64,000 nucleotides of DNA, taken from NCBI GenBank assembly GCA_021234155.1, contig JAJEKV010000049.1, positions 1,207,487-1,271,486 of the forward strand, given 5' to 3'. Under the pieces are notes generated by a model that did not search any database, was not told where the DNA came from, and saw nothing but the letters and a program-made list of their open reading frames with translations. The position numbers were made by a program, and so were the translations under genes. This DNA is from Isoetes taiwanensis. Lineage: Eukaryota > Streptophyta > Lycopodiopsida > Isoetales > Isoetaceae. Position 1 is the first letter of the stretch; each line of letters opens with the position of its first letter. This document shows positions 23,109 through 34,200 of this stretch, piece by piece.

Positions 23109-24879
23109 TATTCCCAAACACTGAGCTCAATTCTCAAAAATATAATATCATGCTATATACAATGACAATGCGTTACCCTCTAAGGATCCATATATTAAGT
23201 TTATAAAACAATAACAAGGCCTTGCTAAAGGCGCACAAGATCTCTCAGGTTTTTAACTCAGTTGAGGCTTTAAAATGCATGATGATTCTTCAAGCCTTAT
23301 GTTTATCTGCTTACACTATGAACACGTGGGGTTAGTTATAAAGACTAAGTGAGGATTTAAGGGCGCTAATAAATACCCAAGATATCATACACAAGCATCA
23401 TACATTGAACGATACATCCATGAAGACCATCCTCATATAGAACAACTTATTGCAAGAGAGTCACATTGTGCAAAACCCACATGTTGTCAATATTTTGGCA
23501 GAGATCTTAAACTAGTTGGATTATACCCAAATACCTTGTTGAAAGTCCACACAATCTTTTTACTGTGCAGCAAAAGGGCTCTCTCAGAGCATACAATCTG
23601 CCCCATATTAATCATTTTTTCTTTTAAGTTTGTTTTTGAATTCTTTTTCATTGAAGTTGTGTTGAAGCGGCAAAAGCTTTGAAGAATGAGACTGCTCATG
23701 CAAAAGACAAGAAGCACTATGCTATGTTTGTTTTAAGAGGTTCCAATCGCGGATAAACAACTCTCAGAATATAAAGACACAGAAAATGGAAGTAGTATTC
23801 ATTTGCATCTCGAAGTAAAGAATAGACAAATCCTCCCTGACGGTACATATCTAGTTTGATAGTTCATAAGGAATCGATAGAAATACTTGCATTCCCCCCA
23901 TAAGGAAAGCTTATCATAGAATTCTATGACGGCCAATGTGCTATTTAAACAGATTACATGGTAAATCATCGTCTAAAATGTCTTTATAGAACTAAAACCA
24001 TCATTACGTACCATGCCCTTACAGAACCATCCCTCCCATGAGGGATGATAAACCAATGGTCAGCATCGCACTCCAATGAATGAGATCATGCCAAGTATTG
24101 CACATGCACCTAAGTTCTGGAAAGCTCTAGAACCTCCTAGAAATGCCTGGTGTAAAGAACAAGAAACAACCGCGAGTCCAAGCCACTGCAAATGGACTCC
24201 GGCTCCTGAGAATATGCACGCATGCACCATTAATACATGTCTACATGTGAGAATTATCATCAGTATATCCAGAACTAGTATATCCATGTGCATAACCATG
24301 CAATTACATAATGTGTTTATCAAATCTTAACAATACTAGCTCATAACATCATCATACAAGCACGCGCATCATGAATATATACTTTAAATGCAGGCACAAC
24401 TTTCATGAAACATTCAAGTACAAAACTTAAGAGACCGCATATATTAGCATATCCATACCGTATTCATTCTAGTACTAGAACTATAAATATTCCATCAATT
24501 GTCATTATAGCTATATCATTCAACATACAAGAAAACACTACAAGTATCTGGATGTGTCATCTAAACATTTACATGCCTAGTTTGATAGTTCACAAGGAGT
24601 CTATAGATTATCATAGGATTGTATGATAGCCAATACACTAGTTAAACAGATTACATGGTAAATCATCGCTTAAAATATCCCTATTGAACCAAAACCATCA
24701 TCATATCTTACAAAAATATCCCCTCTATAAGGATGCAACATCATGTACTAGTGTGTCAATTGAATCTACTAGCTATATCATTATTCGTTAAGCAACCCAA
24801 TTCTGTCATGAACCTATGTGAAAACAAGAGGAAATACGTAAGAAATACACAAAAAATACAATAAAGTTATGAAAGTACT
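23109..24879. repeat. Unassigned repeat-derived stretch with an internal direct repeat
   Basis: No gene seen. A segment of about 165 bp at 23847-24010 recurs at 24573-24730 (shared TAGTTTGATAGTTCA and AACAGATTACATGGTAAATC), consistent with degenerate LTR material. Confidence 0.5.
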
Positions 24880-25765
24880 TGTGACATCCCCTAACGTCCC
24901 CTACTTCCTCTACGATGCACACATCGTATCAGAAGGCGGAGCATTCCCCCTGTCAGCCAAACTAGCAGGGGCCATCCACCTGACACCACTCCCAGTGGAA
25001 TGAGGATGTGTCATTCACCCGTCTCCCTTCGGGTCGACCTAGCTGCGGAAGCGTGATTAAACATGAGCACATAATAACAATACATCAATACAATCACTTC
25101 GAAGGGTGAACACATCATAATCATCACATATACAACAACATCAATATGAACAATAACAACAAAGGGGAATCCTACCCAGGGCTCAGACTCAAGGGGGTTT
25201 GACTGACGGCTTGGGCCTCCAGAAGTCATTGCAGACATAATTCATGGCAAATGGATTTGGCTGGCATAAGAACATGGATGAGGGTAGTCCACTCCATCCA
25301 CCCCTCGCGTGCACACTTTGCAGAGTAGGTTGAAAAGTATTGGGGCCTGACCGTAGCCTGCCGGGTGCATAGCCAAAGGGGCTACTGCTGGGTTGCATCT
25401 CCCCAGTCCCGATGAGGAAGGAGGAGAGTCACCTCCCCTCCAGAGGCATCCATGCCCATCACAGGCGGCTAGAGGGCCACTGCTCGTATTCGACTTGAAC
25501 CTCATTGAAGGTGACGCATCACCCAAGAGGTGTCGAGCTCATGCCTTGCCCACACTCAGTGGCAAGCCATTAAGCCTAGCCCGCTTAGACCCCCGGTAGG
25601 CTTTACACACCAGAGGGGTCAATCTGTGATGGGACAAGTTCCCCCTTGTCAACCGGTCTAGCCCCGCCACCCACAACCAGGCGGGCTCCTGTGCACGAGC
25701 CGCATGTAATTGGGAACTAGTAGGCTATCTAGGATCATATGCTACACAGGCTTTAGGCCTCTACA
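24880..25765 (-). mobile_element. Ty3/gypsy 3' LTR
   Basis: The 886 bp interval begins TGTGACATCC and ends CTCTACA on +, giving TG...CA termini. It lies immediately downstream (on minus) of a polypurine tract, GGGAAGGGG at 25774-25766, which in turn follows an integrase C-terminus on the same strand. No matching 5' LTR was found in the window, so age cannot be estimated here. Confidence 0.6.
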
Positions 25766-25864
25766 CCCCTTCCCAATACATGGAGGTCACAGAGTGAAAT
25801 ACCAACATCATCACAGAATTGAAATGAAGAATAACATCTAATCTATCTATCTAAACATCCAGAG

Positions 25865-26170
25865 TTAGGTTCCTTTGTTAGAGCTTATGATCTCGGGATC
25901 TGTAAGGCCTCTAAGGGAGAATTGAAATCTTCTTGTCTTCTTATAGGATCTGACAAGAAGAACCTCTGGAACAATCTCAAGGTGATCGTCCATCATTTCC
26001 AGTAACTTTGGTGTCTCCAATACTTCCTCTGGATTAGGAGTGTGTTTGTTTAGGAGACTTACATGGAAAACTCTATGGATCTTCAAGTGTGCTGGCAGGT
26101 CCAACTTATAGGATTGGTTACCTACTCTTTTGGTTATCCTGAATGGTCCAGCCCACCTTGAAGCAAGCTT
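25865..26170 (-). pseudogene. Ty3/gypsy integrase C-terminal fragment
   Basis: The frame reads KLASRWAGPFRI, YKLDLPAHLKIHRVFHVSLL and then VPEVLLVRS. This is the conserved G-P-F and HPVFHVS-type block at the end of plant Ty3/gypsy integrases. Everything upstream (protease, reverse transcriptase, RNase H, integrase core) is gone and is replaced by a short tandem repeat at 26171-26330. Downstream, the expected chromodomain-like KWxGL is degraded to SLRGLTDPEI before the stop at 25865. A polypurine tract and LTR follow. The fragment is dead. Confidence 0.8.
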
Positions 26171-26330
26171 CTTGCAATTGTCGATGCAGAGCTTCGGCCA
26201 ACTTTGTCCCCTAATCGTTGATGCTGTAATCGCCGATGCAGAACTTCATCCTAATCGTCGATGCTGTAATCCTCGATGCAGAGCTCCATCTATGCAATTG
26301 TTGATGCAGAGCTTCATCTATGCACTTTTG
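26171..26330. repeat. Short tandem repeat of GATGCAGAGCTTCAT units
   Basis: About six degenerate units alternate GTCGATGCAGAGCTTC with GTTGATGCTGTAATC. The array starts exactly where the integrase reading frame ends on its 5' side. Confidence 0.75.
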
Positions 26331-26879
26331 CCGGCTTCTTGCTGCTAGAAGATATCTTCGTACTTCCTCCACCAACTGTTGCATGTCGGCTAGCATCCGT
26401 TAACGTCTTAAATAAGCATTACAGTCTTGGACCCCTGCACGATCCCTGCTGGACTTCCTTTCATGCATGCAATTATATTAATTACCTTACGATAATATTT
26501 TTATACTAACATTATAGTAGTATTGGATATATTGCTTCCAATAGTATTATATTTAACTAACTGTTATATGATAACTTTACGACCTTTAAGATATGTCATC
26601 ATACAATTATCGATGCAATACTTATTTTGAAAAGTATTTTATTTATTTATCATAGGCTACTAGCTCATTCCTAGGTGTGAATGCTTTTCCCATCATGCAT
26701 TCTATCTATTATGCAAAACCTCTCCCCACCTTAGTTTTCGCACCCGCCGGTGTCGACTAATTTGGAGACGACTTGGCCGTTATTGTTTCCATTAATTCGC
26801 TCCCCCGCAATTGCTTTGGCTACTTGCGGAAGGAACTATATTCTAAGGGTCGACTAATTTGATGACGATTCAACCCCTA
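26331..26879. other. A+T-rich stretch, no gene
   Basis: Nothing recognised apart from two copies of GTCGACTAATTTG at about 26753 and 26849. Confidence 0.5.
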
Positions 26880-27252
26880 AGATATAGGTAGGTTCAGTCC
26901 TAAGAATGAGCCCCCACTTTCTTCATAAGAAAATGGTCCTACATCTCAATGTATCCTATCCCCTCGATTGATGTTGTCATAACATCTCATCTATTCTATT
27001 TAGCTTAAGAGGTTATATGATTCTATCTAACGCATTAATTTACTAGCCTTAGCTAACATATTTAACCGTTTATGATGGATGCAGCCATCATGTTTAACAT
27101 ATCTATCCCTAAGCGATAAGCTACTGAATTATTTAGAACAATTCTAAATTGCAAGGTTTTATCATCATGACAATTCCTTTTTTTCCTCAAAAGACTATGT
27201 GATTAATGTACTTCTTATTTTTAGATATACCTTTCATGTATTATTCCATTTT
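26880..27252. repeat. 2.8 kb repeat family, copy 0, left part
   Basis: The sequence from about 26990 to 27252 aligns with 34190-34440 (shared CATCATGTTTAACATATC and AAAAGACTATGTGATTAAT). The copy is interrupted at 27252 by a LINE and resumes at 31819. Confidence 0.7.
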
Positions 27253-27359
27253 TTTTTTATTGAAGGTCGATATGTATATTTATATGTATAATTTATAATA
27301 CAAAAGTTACTTTTTACAGGGAAGTATAACCCATTAGTTGATATAAGTTAAAAGAGTAG

Positions 27360-27600
27360 ACGTTAAAATCGTGTAATAGGTTCTGTTCATGATATTAGAC
27401 AAGTACTGCTGCGGAGTCAGACTAGAAGGGAGATCTAAGGTTGAAATTTGTGATCAAAAGCCTTGGCGAAGATCTTATATACGAATGACAATAAGGTGAT
27501 GGGCCGCCAGTCTGAAATAGTCCGAGGATCCTTGACAATAAGGTGATGGGCCGCCAGTCTAAATCTTTCTCATGGCACATATCACTATGATGGTGTTGCA
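27360..27600 (-). pseudogene. Stray LINE reverse-transcriptase palm fragment
   Basis: On minus the sequence encodes DWRPITLLSFVYKIFAKAF followed by stops, the RT motif that normally precedes the catalytic palm. It lies in the 3' UTR of the LINE, far from its own polymerase. The 27-base sequence encoding the motif (starting GACAATAAGGTGATGGGCC on +) occurs twice, at 27488-27514 and 27533-27559. Confidence 0.55.
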
Positions 27601-27883
27601 TAGTATAGATGTATATCATGAACATTATTACAAGTTACATTTTGGTATTGCACCTTAAAAACTCCAAATTATTATCATTTTCAATAGGCTTGGAGGGCCC
27701 ATTAAAACCCCCATTTTTTAGATTTGGTGGGACCCGTAAAACCCCCAGTTAGCTCTTATTATGCCAAAGAAGACTAATTTATTGTACTTAGGGTCTATTC
27801 GCACCCATGGTTAAGTTTAGTTAAGTTAACTATTACCGTTAAGTTAAGTTAATACTAATCGGGTGATTGCCTTTGCACCAAAG

Positions 27884-28966
27884 CTACACAGAATGCACAT
27901 AAACAAGATTCAGCCTTGGCCATATTGAATCTTTCTCTGTTGTCTTTGGCCTCACATAATAACGCTCTTCCAACATCAGGATTTTGATCACAGCAGCAGT
28001 TGCAGAAGCAGGGTTCTTCATGCCCGTACATATTTGGGGGTCCAAATACTTTGAGCCACTCCAAGTTGACATTGGGATCGATCTTCCTCCATTTGATCTT
28101 TCGCACCAGTATAAATATGATCCCTGAAAATAAAAATAAGGAAAGATCCATGAGTATAGTTTAGATGACAGCATTAATCCAATTAATATCATAAGTAATC
28201 TGTTTGATGACAGCTTCAGGGTGCGTGATTTCATGATTGAAAATGAAAGTGTTACGCCCTTTCCAGATAGAATATAAATCCTCCAATCATTCGAGCTGTG
28301 AGACATAAAGAAATCCAGGGAGCTCATAGAGGATAGATTATAACCAAAGAGGTTAGAGGCTAGATCCAGCACCCATTCCGACCAAATACACTTCCTGAAG
28401 AGATGATCCTTACCCTCTTTTTGCCCCAAACATCTGGGACAGACATCAGAGTCGGTCATCTGCATTCTGTATCTCTTATGGTTTGTAGCCAACACTTTAT
28501 GCCACAGTTGGCATATGAAGGACTTGATCTTAGAAAAAAATGGACTGGACCACATAAACTTTAAATTCCTCGAGCATCTGTCAGCCTCTGTTTGCCATTT
28601 GTCATGAATAGTCATTGTGTACTCCCTCATAAGGAACCTATATGCCATTCTGACAGTCAGAATGGTTTTGCCATGGTAATTCCAGTTACCCCCTCCATCA
28701 GACCATTCTCCATGAATCAATGTGGTACAAATATTATTGTATAGATTCTCGCAAGTATCTCCTTCTTCAGCCAGGATTGAGTCTCTGAAGGGGATGATCC
28801 CATCTTCATTGTACATATCCCTGATAAGGGTAATTCCCTTGGTCCTCCAGAGCTTGGCCTGATCTGGAAAATGGCAAGCTAAACATAAAGATGGATCATT
28901 AGTAAGAATAGCAGGGTTCCAAAAAATGGATTGGTCCATAGAAAGCCCCTCTTTGCAGTTGAACAC
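27884..28966 (-). pseudogene. LINE ORF2 C-terminal region with zf-RVT
   Basis: This is the continuation of the same ORF2 after the interruption at about 29100-29350. The LINE frame is still legible upstream to about 29105. The zinc-binding motif is C-P-R-C, eight residues, H, then L-F-R-K-C, followed by W. Upstream lies the tryptophan-rich FICQLWHKVLATN phrase. The 360-residue open frame ends at 27884 and is followed by a 3' UTR. It is structurally good but cut off from the polymerase domain, so it is non-functional. Confidence 0.82.
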
Positions 28967-29354
28967 TCCCCTGACCGAGTTCTAGGCCTTAATCCATTTC
29001 TTGATCAAAGCTGGAATGGATCTAGGGACAGTGAATGGAAAGTAAATAGAGTGAGGAAACCTTGACCTGCCTCCCATTGAGCGACAAACTTTATACAGAA
29101 AAAGGTAAATTTCCTACATAATTTAAGCTAGCAGGAAGCATTAAGCAAAAAAAACTAGTTTCCAGCCGGAAAATGTGAAGAATTCCATGGTTTTTTACCG
29201 GAAAACTTCCTGAGGATTTTTTTTTATATCGGAAATTCTTGATTTCAACAGGTAGGCTGCAAGGGTTCCCCGGAATTTGTCGTTCACTGCCTCCATCCAA
29301 AAGACCAACGTTTACTCAAGTAATGCCTAATGATGATGGAGATTGGATGCTTAC

Positions 29355-31796
29355 TCAGATTGTGGGCTGCTTAAAAAAATTCTTGGCAGCAAGTGCTAGG
29401 CCCTGCTTCTCGATGTTCATGACCCCCAGACCTCCTTCTTTCTTCTTTTTACAGCATTCCGTCATAGCTACTGGCGTCCAGCATCTTCTGTTCTGGCCAC
29501 ATGAGATATACCTGCCAATAATACTCTGCAGCTTATTAGATACTTTTTTGGGAGCCAGTATTACAGATGATTGATAGACATGAGAAGAGTAAATAACCGA
29601 GCTGGCAATGATTGCACGGCCCTGCTTAGAGATATACTTTGAATTAAGGCTATCTACCTTTCTTTGAAATTTCTCAGTGATATTTGTCCAAATGTCAGAA
29701 GGGCTGCCTTTTAAAGCAAAAGGGATGCCAAGAATTTTGGAAGAGTTGGTAGGGGTAATATACTTACAGCCCAGGAGATCAGTCGTATGCTCTCCCTTTA
29801 CCCGATCTTTGGCCAAAACTTTCGATTTAATAGGGTTGATCTTGCAGCCCGATACAGTTCCAAAGACCTCCAGAATGATTTGAGTATTGATGATCGACTG
29901 GTGGTCCATAGAAACTAGAATGAAGGTGTCATCTGCAAAATGACCATTCAAAATCTGATCCACTCCCTCATTATTATCCGGAAGATTTAAACCTTGCTTA
30001 GAGTTCTTAGCATCCTCCAATTTACAATGAAGGGCCTCCATGATAATAAGGAAAAGAAAGGGGGCCAGAGGGCACCCTTGCTTTACCCCTCTTTTCAGAG
30101 GAAAAAATGGGCTACATTCCCCGTTAATGAGGACTGAGGATCTTGAGTTGGTGAGGATAGCTCTAAATATGTGAATCACCTCGTTGGAGAAGCCCATAGC
30201 CCTGCATCACTTAAAGAGGAAATTCTAGCTCACTGTATCAAAAGCCTTAGTTATATCTAGCTTGATTAGGGCAATGTCCTGATTGGAGTCCTTGGCCCAG
30301 TTGAGGCCTAGAATAGCTGTAACTACATTATCCAAAACAAACCTGTCTTTAAGATAGGCAGCCTGAGAGGAGCTAATAATCTTATCCAGAACAGGTTTGA
30401 GTCTCCTGGCAATCGTCCCTGAGATGAGCTTGTAAACCACATTAGAGAGAGATATTGGCCTGTAATCTGAGAAGGAAGCCGGCATATCCACCTTAGGAAT
30501 AAGTGTTATCAAATTGGTATTTATTCTGGCATCCATACATTTCTTGTCCCTGAACTCATTAGCTAAGCTCGTAACACAGTCCCCGATAATTGGCCATGCT
30601 TTTAGAAAGAATTCAACTGGGAGGCCACCTGGCCCTAGAGTTTTACCCTTGTCCACTCCCCTGGCTGTATGGAAGATCTCAATATTGGTGAAGGGCCTGT
30701 CTAGAGAAAGGTTGTCTTCATCTGTGACTTTATGCTGGATGTTTATGAATTCATCCATATTGTTATACATGCAGTCGTAATTGGTTCCCATAATGTTGGT
30801 AAAGTGCTCTGTGGCTGCTTTTTTAATTTGATCTTCCTCCACAATGACATCATCCCCAACCTTGATGTCAAAGATGTGATTTCTCTTAATTCTCCCTTTT
30901 GCTTTAGCAAAGAAAAACTTCGAGCTGCATCTTTCGTCATCCTTTATCTCTCTTATCTTGGCTTTGAGCCTCCACCCTTGGGCAATTATAATTTCTTCTC
31001 TTTCAATGTCTGCCCTAATATTGTCCTCCATTGCCTCTGGAGCATGAGGAAGAGATTTCCTAAGATTGTGGAGTAAAGCCATTTTCTGCTCATGGATGCT
31101 TTTGCCCCATTCCTTTAGCCAGTTCTTAATGGCCTTGGACACTGTTATCCACCAGAACATCCAGCCAGATGGTCCTCCAGGCTTGGGAAACTTAGAGATA
31201 ACCTGTTGTAACCTGTCCAGGAAGTCATCTTGATCCAACAGATTAGTATTCAGCTTAAAATAAGTTCTTTTCTTTTTAACCACATTCCTATCAGAAATAA
31301 TCAACTGCTGGGGATAGTGGTCTGAGAGAGTATACCCTTCCATGTTATCCATCCTATTACAATAATTCCAAAGATTTTCAGATAGGTAGAACCTGTCATG
31401 GAGGCAAAGGGTAGGATCACTTCTCTTATCCGTCCAGCTGTAAGAATTAGGCTTCGTCCAATATGAGATTGTGACCATTGATGAGATTCCTCCATGCATT
31501 TTTCTCTTGAGCCCCCAAAGGCCTGAAGTTCGTTCATAAAATTGTTAGTAACCATGTTAAGGTCACCCCCTAAAATACATTCATCAAATTCTAAATTATC
31601 TAGACTATTTTTAACTCTGTTCCAAATTCCTACCCTGTCACCTGGATTATTAAAGGCATAGATATTAACTAAAGCCATCCTTATTCCAAGCAGTGTACAC
31701 AATAAAATCTGCCACCTACCATCCCTGCCATTAACCATATACATATCAGACATATTGAGATTATTCCTCCAAGCCACAGCAATTCCTGCAGAGATC
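29355..31796 (-). pseudogene. LINE ORF2: endonuclease and reverse transcriptase, broken
   Basis: Reading on minus, the AP-endonuclease-like part shows VNIYAFNNP and ECILGGDLNMV, then a frameshift near 31495, then the LSDHYP motif of the endonuclease C-terminus. The reverse transcriptase follows with SDYRPISLSNVVYKL, KLDITKAFDTVS, KRGVKQGCPLAPFLF and the catalytic FADD in HFADDTFILVSMD. Two nonsense codons, at about 30225 and 30207, interrupt the palm region between KAFDTVS and MGFSNEV. The endonuclease N-terminus is missing because of 5' truncation. The frame closes at 29355 in an interruption of the thumb region. In an active element this protein nicks the target and copies the RNA from the nick; this copy cannot. 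Confidence 0.88.
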
Positions 31797-31818
31797 CCAT
31801 TTTATATTCTAGAGATCC

Positions 31819-32300
31819 CATGTATTATTCCATTTTATATTCTAGAGATCCCCCTTTCTTAGTTATTTACTCTCTTGGAATATTCCTATCAATTCAATTG
31901 ATGTCATCATAACAAGTTGGCCGGACTTGTTAGATTACTTCTTTTCATTCGATTGGATTATTCCTTGGAGGTATAGCTTTATACATGGTCAACAATTATC
32001 CTAGTAATGATTCCTTCTTAGCGAGGTGATCAATCTCACCAAGTGGTTTCAATATGTTGGATGTCTGTTAACAATCATGTATAATTTTAGTTACTCCTAT
32101 GCATTTCCTTCCCAATCGTTGAGGCTTAGCTCAACTTGGGGCAATCCTTTCACGAGAAAATCTAAAAATGCCTTCCAATCTTATTATGGATGTCATCATC
32201 CATAAGCCTATCATACTCGACTATATGATCGTAGCTCCTCAATCTTGCTCGCATCTCATCCACATGTTGCCTTCTTGAAGCAGCAAGGTAACGTTATTTC
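31819..32300. repeat. 2.8 kb repeat family, copy 0, right part
   Basis: It continues the copy interrupted at 27252 and aligns with 34430-34800 and 43330-43720 (shared CAAGTTGGCCGGACTTGTTA and TGGTTTCAATATGTTGGATG). Confidence 0.8.
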
Positions 32301-32518
32301 GCGTTGCTCGAGACTCTGAGCTCCTCCTCGATGTAGAGGTTGACTTTCTTCTTGAGAGGCTTCCCCCATTGCTGGTGTCTATGTTACTTCCCAAAAGGCT
32401 GAAGGTTCTCTTTATTGAATAAGAGTTGTCAGAATAAGAGTTGTCAAACTCAATACTTTAGGATTCTCTTTATCGCATTGCCTTCACTCTTTCTTCCAGA
32501 CAAGAACCATACTGTAAT

Positions 32519-32821
32519 TGGCAGGACCTTAAACCGTCACGCCTGAGGTCACAGGTTTAAGTATGGCCAATATTGGTCTAGTAATGGGGACCTTAAAATT
32601 CCATTGCCCCGTGGTCACGGGTTCAAATACGACCAACCGGTCCTATGGTAGAGACCTTAAACCTGCCATATGTACTAGATAATCACATGCAAAGCAGCTC
32701 CTATCATAAGGTATCGCGGCTAGGTAGTGGATTAAATTCCATGTGATATGTAGAATGTGATGTAGCTACTGTACTCATGATGTGATGGTGAATAGATTAA
32801 CGTCCTTCAATAAAAAAAAAA
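32519..32821 (+). mobile_element. Dimeric tRNA-type SINE with 17 bp target-site duplication
   Basis: AAGAACCATACTGTAAT occurs at 32502-32518 and 32822-32838. The body starts with two tandem, diverged tRNA-like units of about 64 bp, each beginning GACCTTAAA. The second holds GGTCACGGGTTCAAATACG (B-box-like), with TGGTCTAGTAATGG (A-box-like) upstream. A 180 bp tRNA-unrelated body follows, ending CGTCCTTCAATAAAAAAA. The last part resembles the 3' termini of the two LINEs in the window. Confidence 0.8.
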
Positions 32822-33099
32822 AAGAACCATACTGTAATGCCTAAGAAAAATCCTTATTTTGCTTAAAACTGTTCAAATGCATCATGAACAGTAATAATAA
32901 TGTGCACTTACTTGACACCATAAAACACATAATAACAAACCCTGTCCATAGGCTCGATTAGATGGTTAGCACGTATCAATCTTCAAGTATCTTTGTGAAG
33001 CCAAAACTTAAAGTAAGAACTTAAAGCCAGAACTATAAGTATCCAGTGCTTACAAAAGCTTACAAAAGGGTTAGAGGATTGATCCAGTCGGATTTGCTG

Positions 33100-33780
33100 T
33101 GCCGATATACACAAACTTAAAAATAAGCACCAGAATGTGCCTTATGTTTGCAGCTTCGATATGCCGTAGATTCATCAAATGCTTCAAGAAGTTATGCTGC
33201 ATTCCAAACCAAGAACCTCAAGCCTGAAAAACCTCTTGGAACCTCTCACCAACAACTCTGCATATTTTGCCTCAGCTGTCCGAATGTTACAGCATCGCCC
33301 GAAAAACTTCCAGTAAAGGCAAACCCTGGCGCAAAACCAAGCATAAAGCAAACGCATATGAGAAAGTTCAAAAATATCCCAAGTAAAGAGCTTACAAAAA
33401 CGACCTTGAACCACCTTGCCCTGAATCGATTTACAGATTGCAAGAGCTGGGTTAACCTGTATCAAAGAAAATGGTCCTGCTCCAATGATTCCTCTGGAAA
33501 TAAAAATGCTGACGAATTTTGGCGACGACTCCCAGCCGACTCTCCTCCGACTTCCACCTGCTGCCCCAGATTTAACAGGAAAAAAAATGATGGAAAGTGG
33601 AGGACAATCCCCCGCTATCCTTAGTTGTAACGATGGCCCTCTGTGCGTTACCCAAATAACCCAATGCACTGCCCATTGCCGAGCCGAGGAGAGAATTAAT
33701 GCCACCGGAAGCTTTTTTCTGATTCCAAAACTCACGCTATTTACGCCGAAAAAATGCGGACACCGGCATGAGTAATGATG
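33100..33780 (-). other. Unassigned GC-richer segment, open on both strands
   Basis: A 183-residue frame (33735-33184, minus) and a 158-residue frame (33148-33624, plus) overlap completely. I recognise neither. The minus strand also has GT-AG-like sites (for instance GATACAG at about 33460 and GTAAGC at about 33390), so a small spliced or non-coding gene is possible. The segment is not obviously part of a repeat and stands out from its A+T-rich flanks. No function is proposed. Confidence 0.2.
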
Positions 33781-33799
33781 GCAAAAACATTTTAAGTAA

Positions 33800-34200
33800 G
33801 TAGATTCACATGTTGCATAGCATGTGCAATATAATGGGTTCTAATGGTTGTGCCCCATGGTACAACCCTTTACGTCGTCGTGTACATATCGTCATAGTCG
33901 ACATTGTACTAATGATGCGGCAGTATAATATATATATTTATATTGTATATTATGCTGGAACATCACATTCTCCCCACCGTGCATTGATGATGTCCGCAGC
34001 ATCATGAGTCTTGTCACCTTGAAATCTTGCATTAACTTTACAATATATATAATTACATACTTACTAGCTTACACAAGATTTAAGCGATTAGTCCGATAGT
34101 AAAATTATATTTACTCTAGGCTTTAACAATATTTACGACATTTACATTGATGTTGGACCCAACATCATAAATATTCTCCCCCCTTAAGAGGTTAGACACT
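33800..34200 (-). mobile_element. LTR-retrotransposon 3' junction relic
   Basis: On minus, AAGGGGGGAGAATA (about 34197-34184) looks like a polypurine tract and is followed by TGTTGGGTCCAACA, a typical LTR start. A second GGGGAGAATGTGATG lies at about 33975. These suggest that the adjacent 2.8 kb repeat is the internal region of a minus-oriented LTR element. Confidence 0.35.

Larger units (their letters stand above)
27253..31818 (-). mobile_element. LINE insertion with 18 bp target-site duplication
   Basis: CATGTATTATTCCATTTT occurs at 27235-27252 and 31819-31836. On minus the element runs from a truncated endonuclease domain (31796) through reverse transcriptase and zf-RVT to a 3' end CGACCTTCAATAAAAAAAAAA at 27253. 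It carries stops, frameshifts and an interruption at about 29100-29350. It split a pre-existing copy of the 2.8 kb repeat, which dates it as younger than that repeat. Confidence 0.85.
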
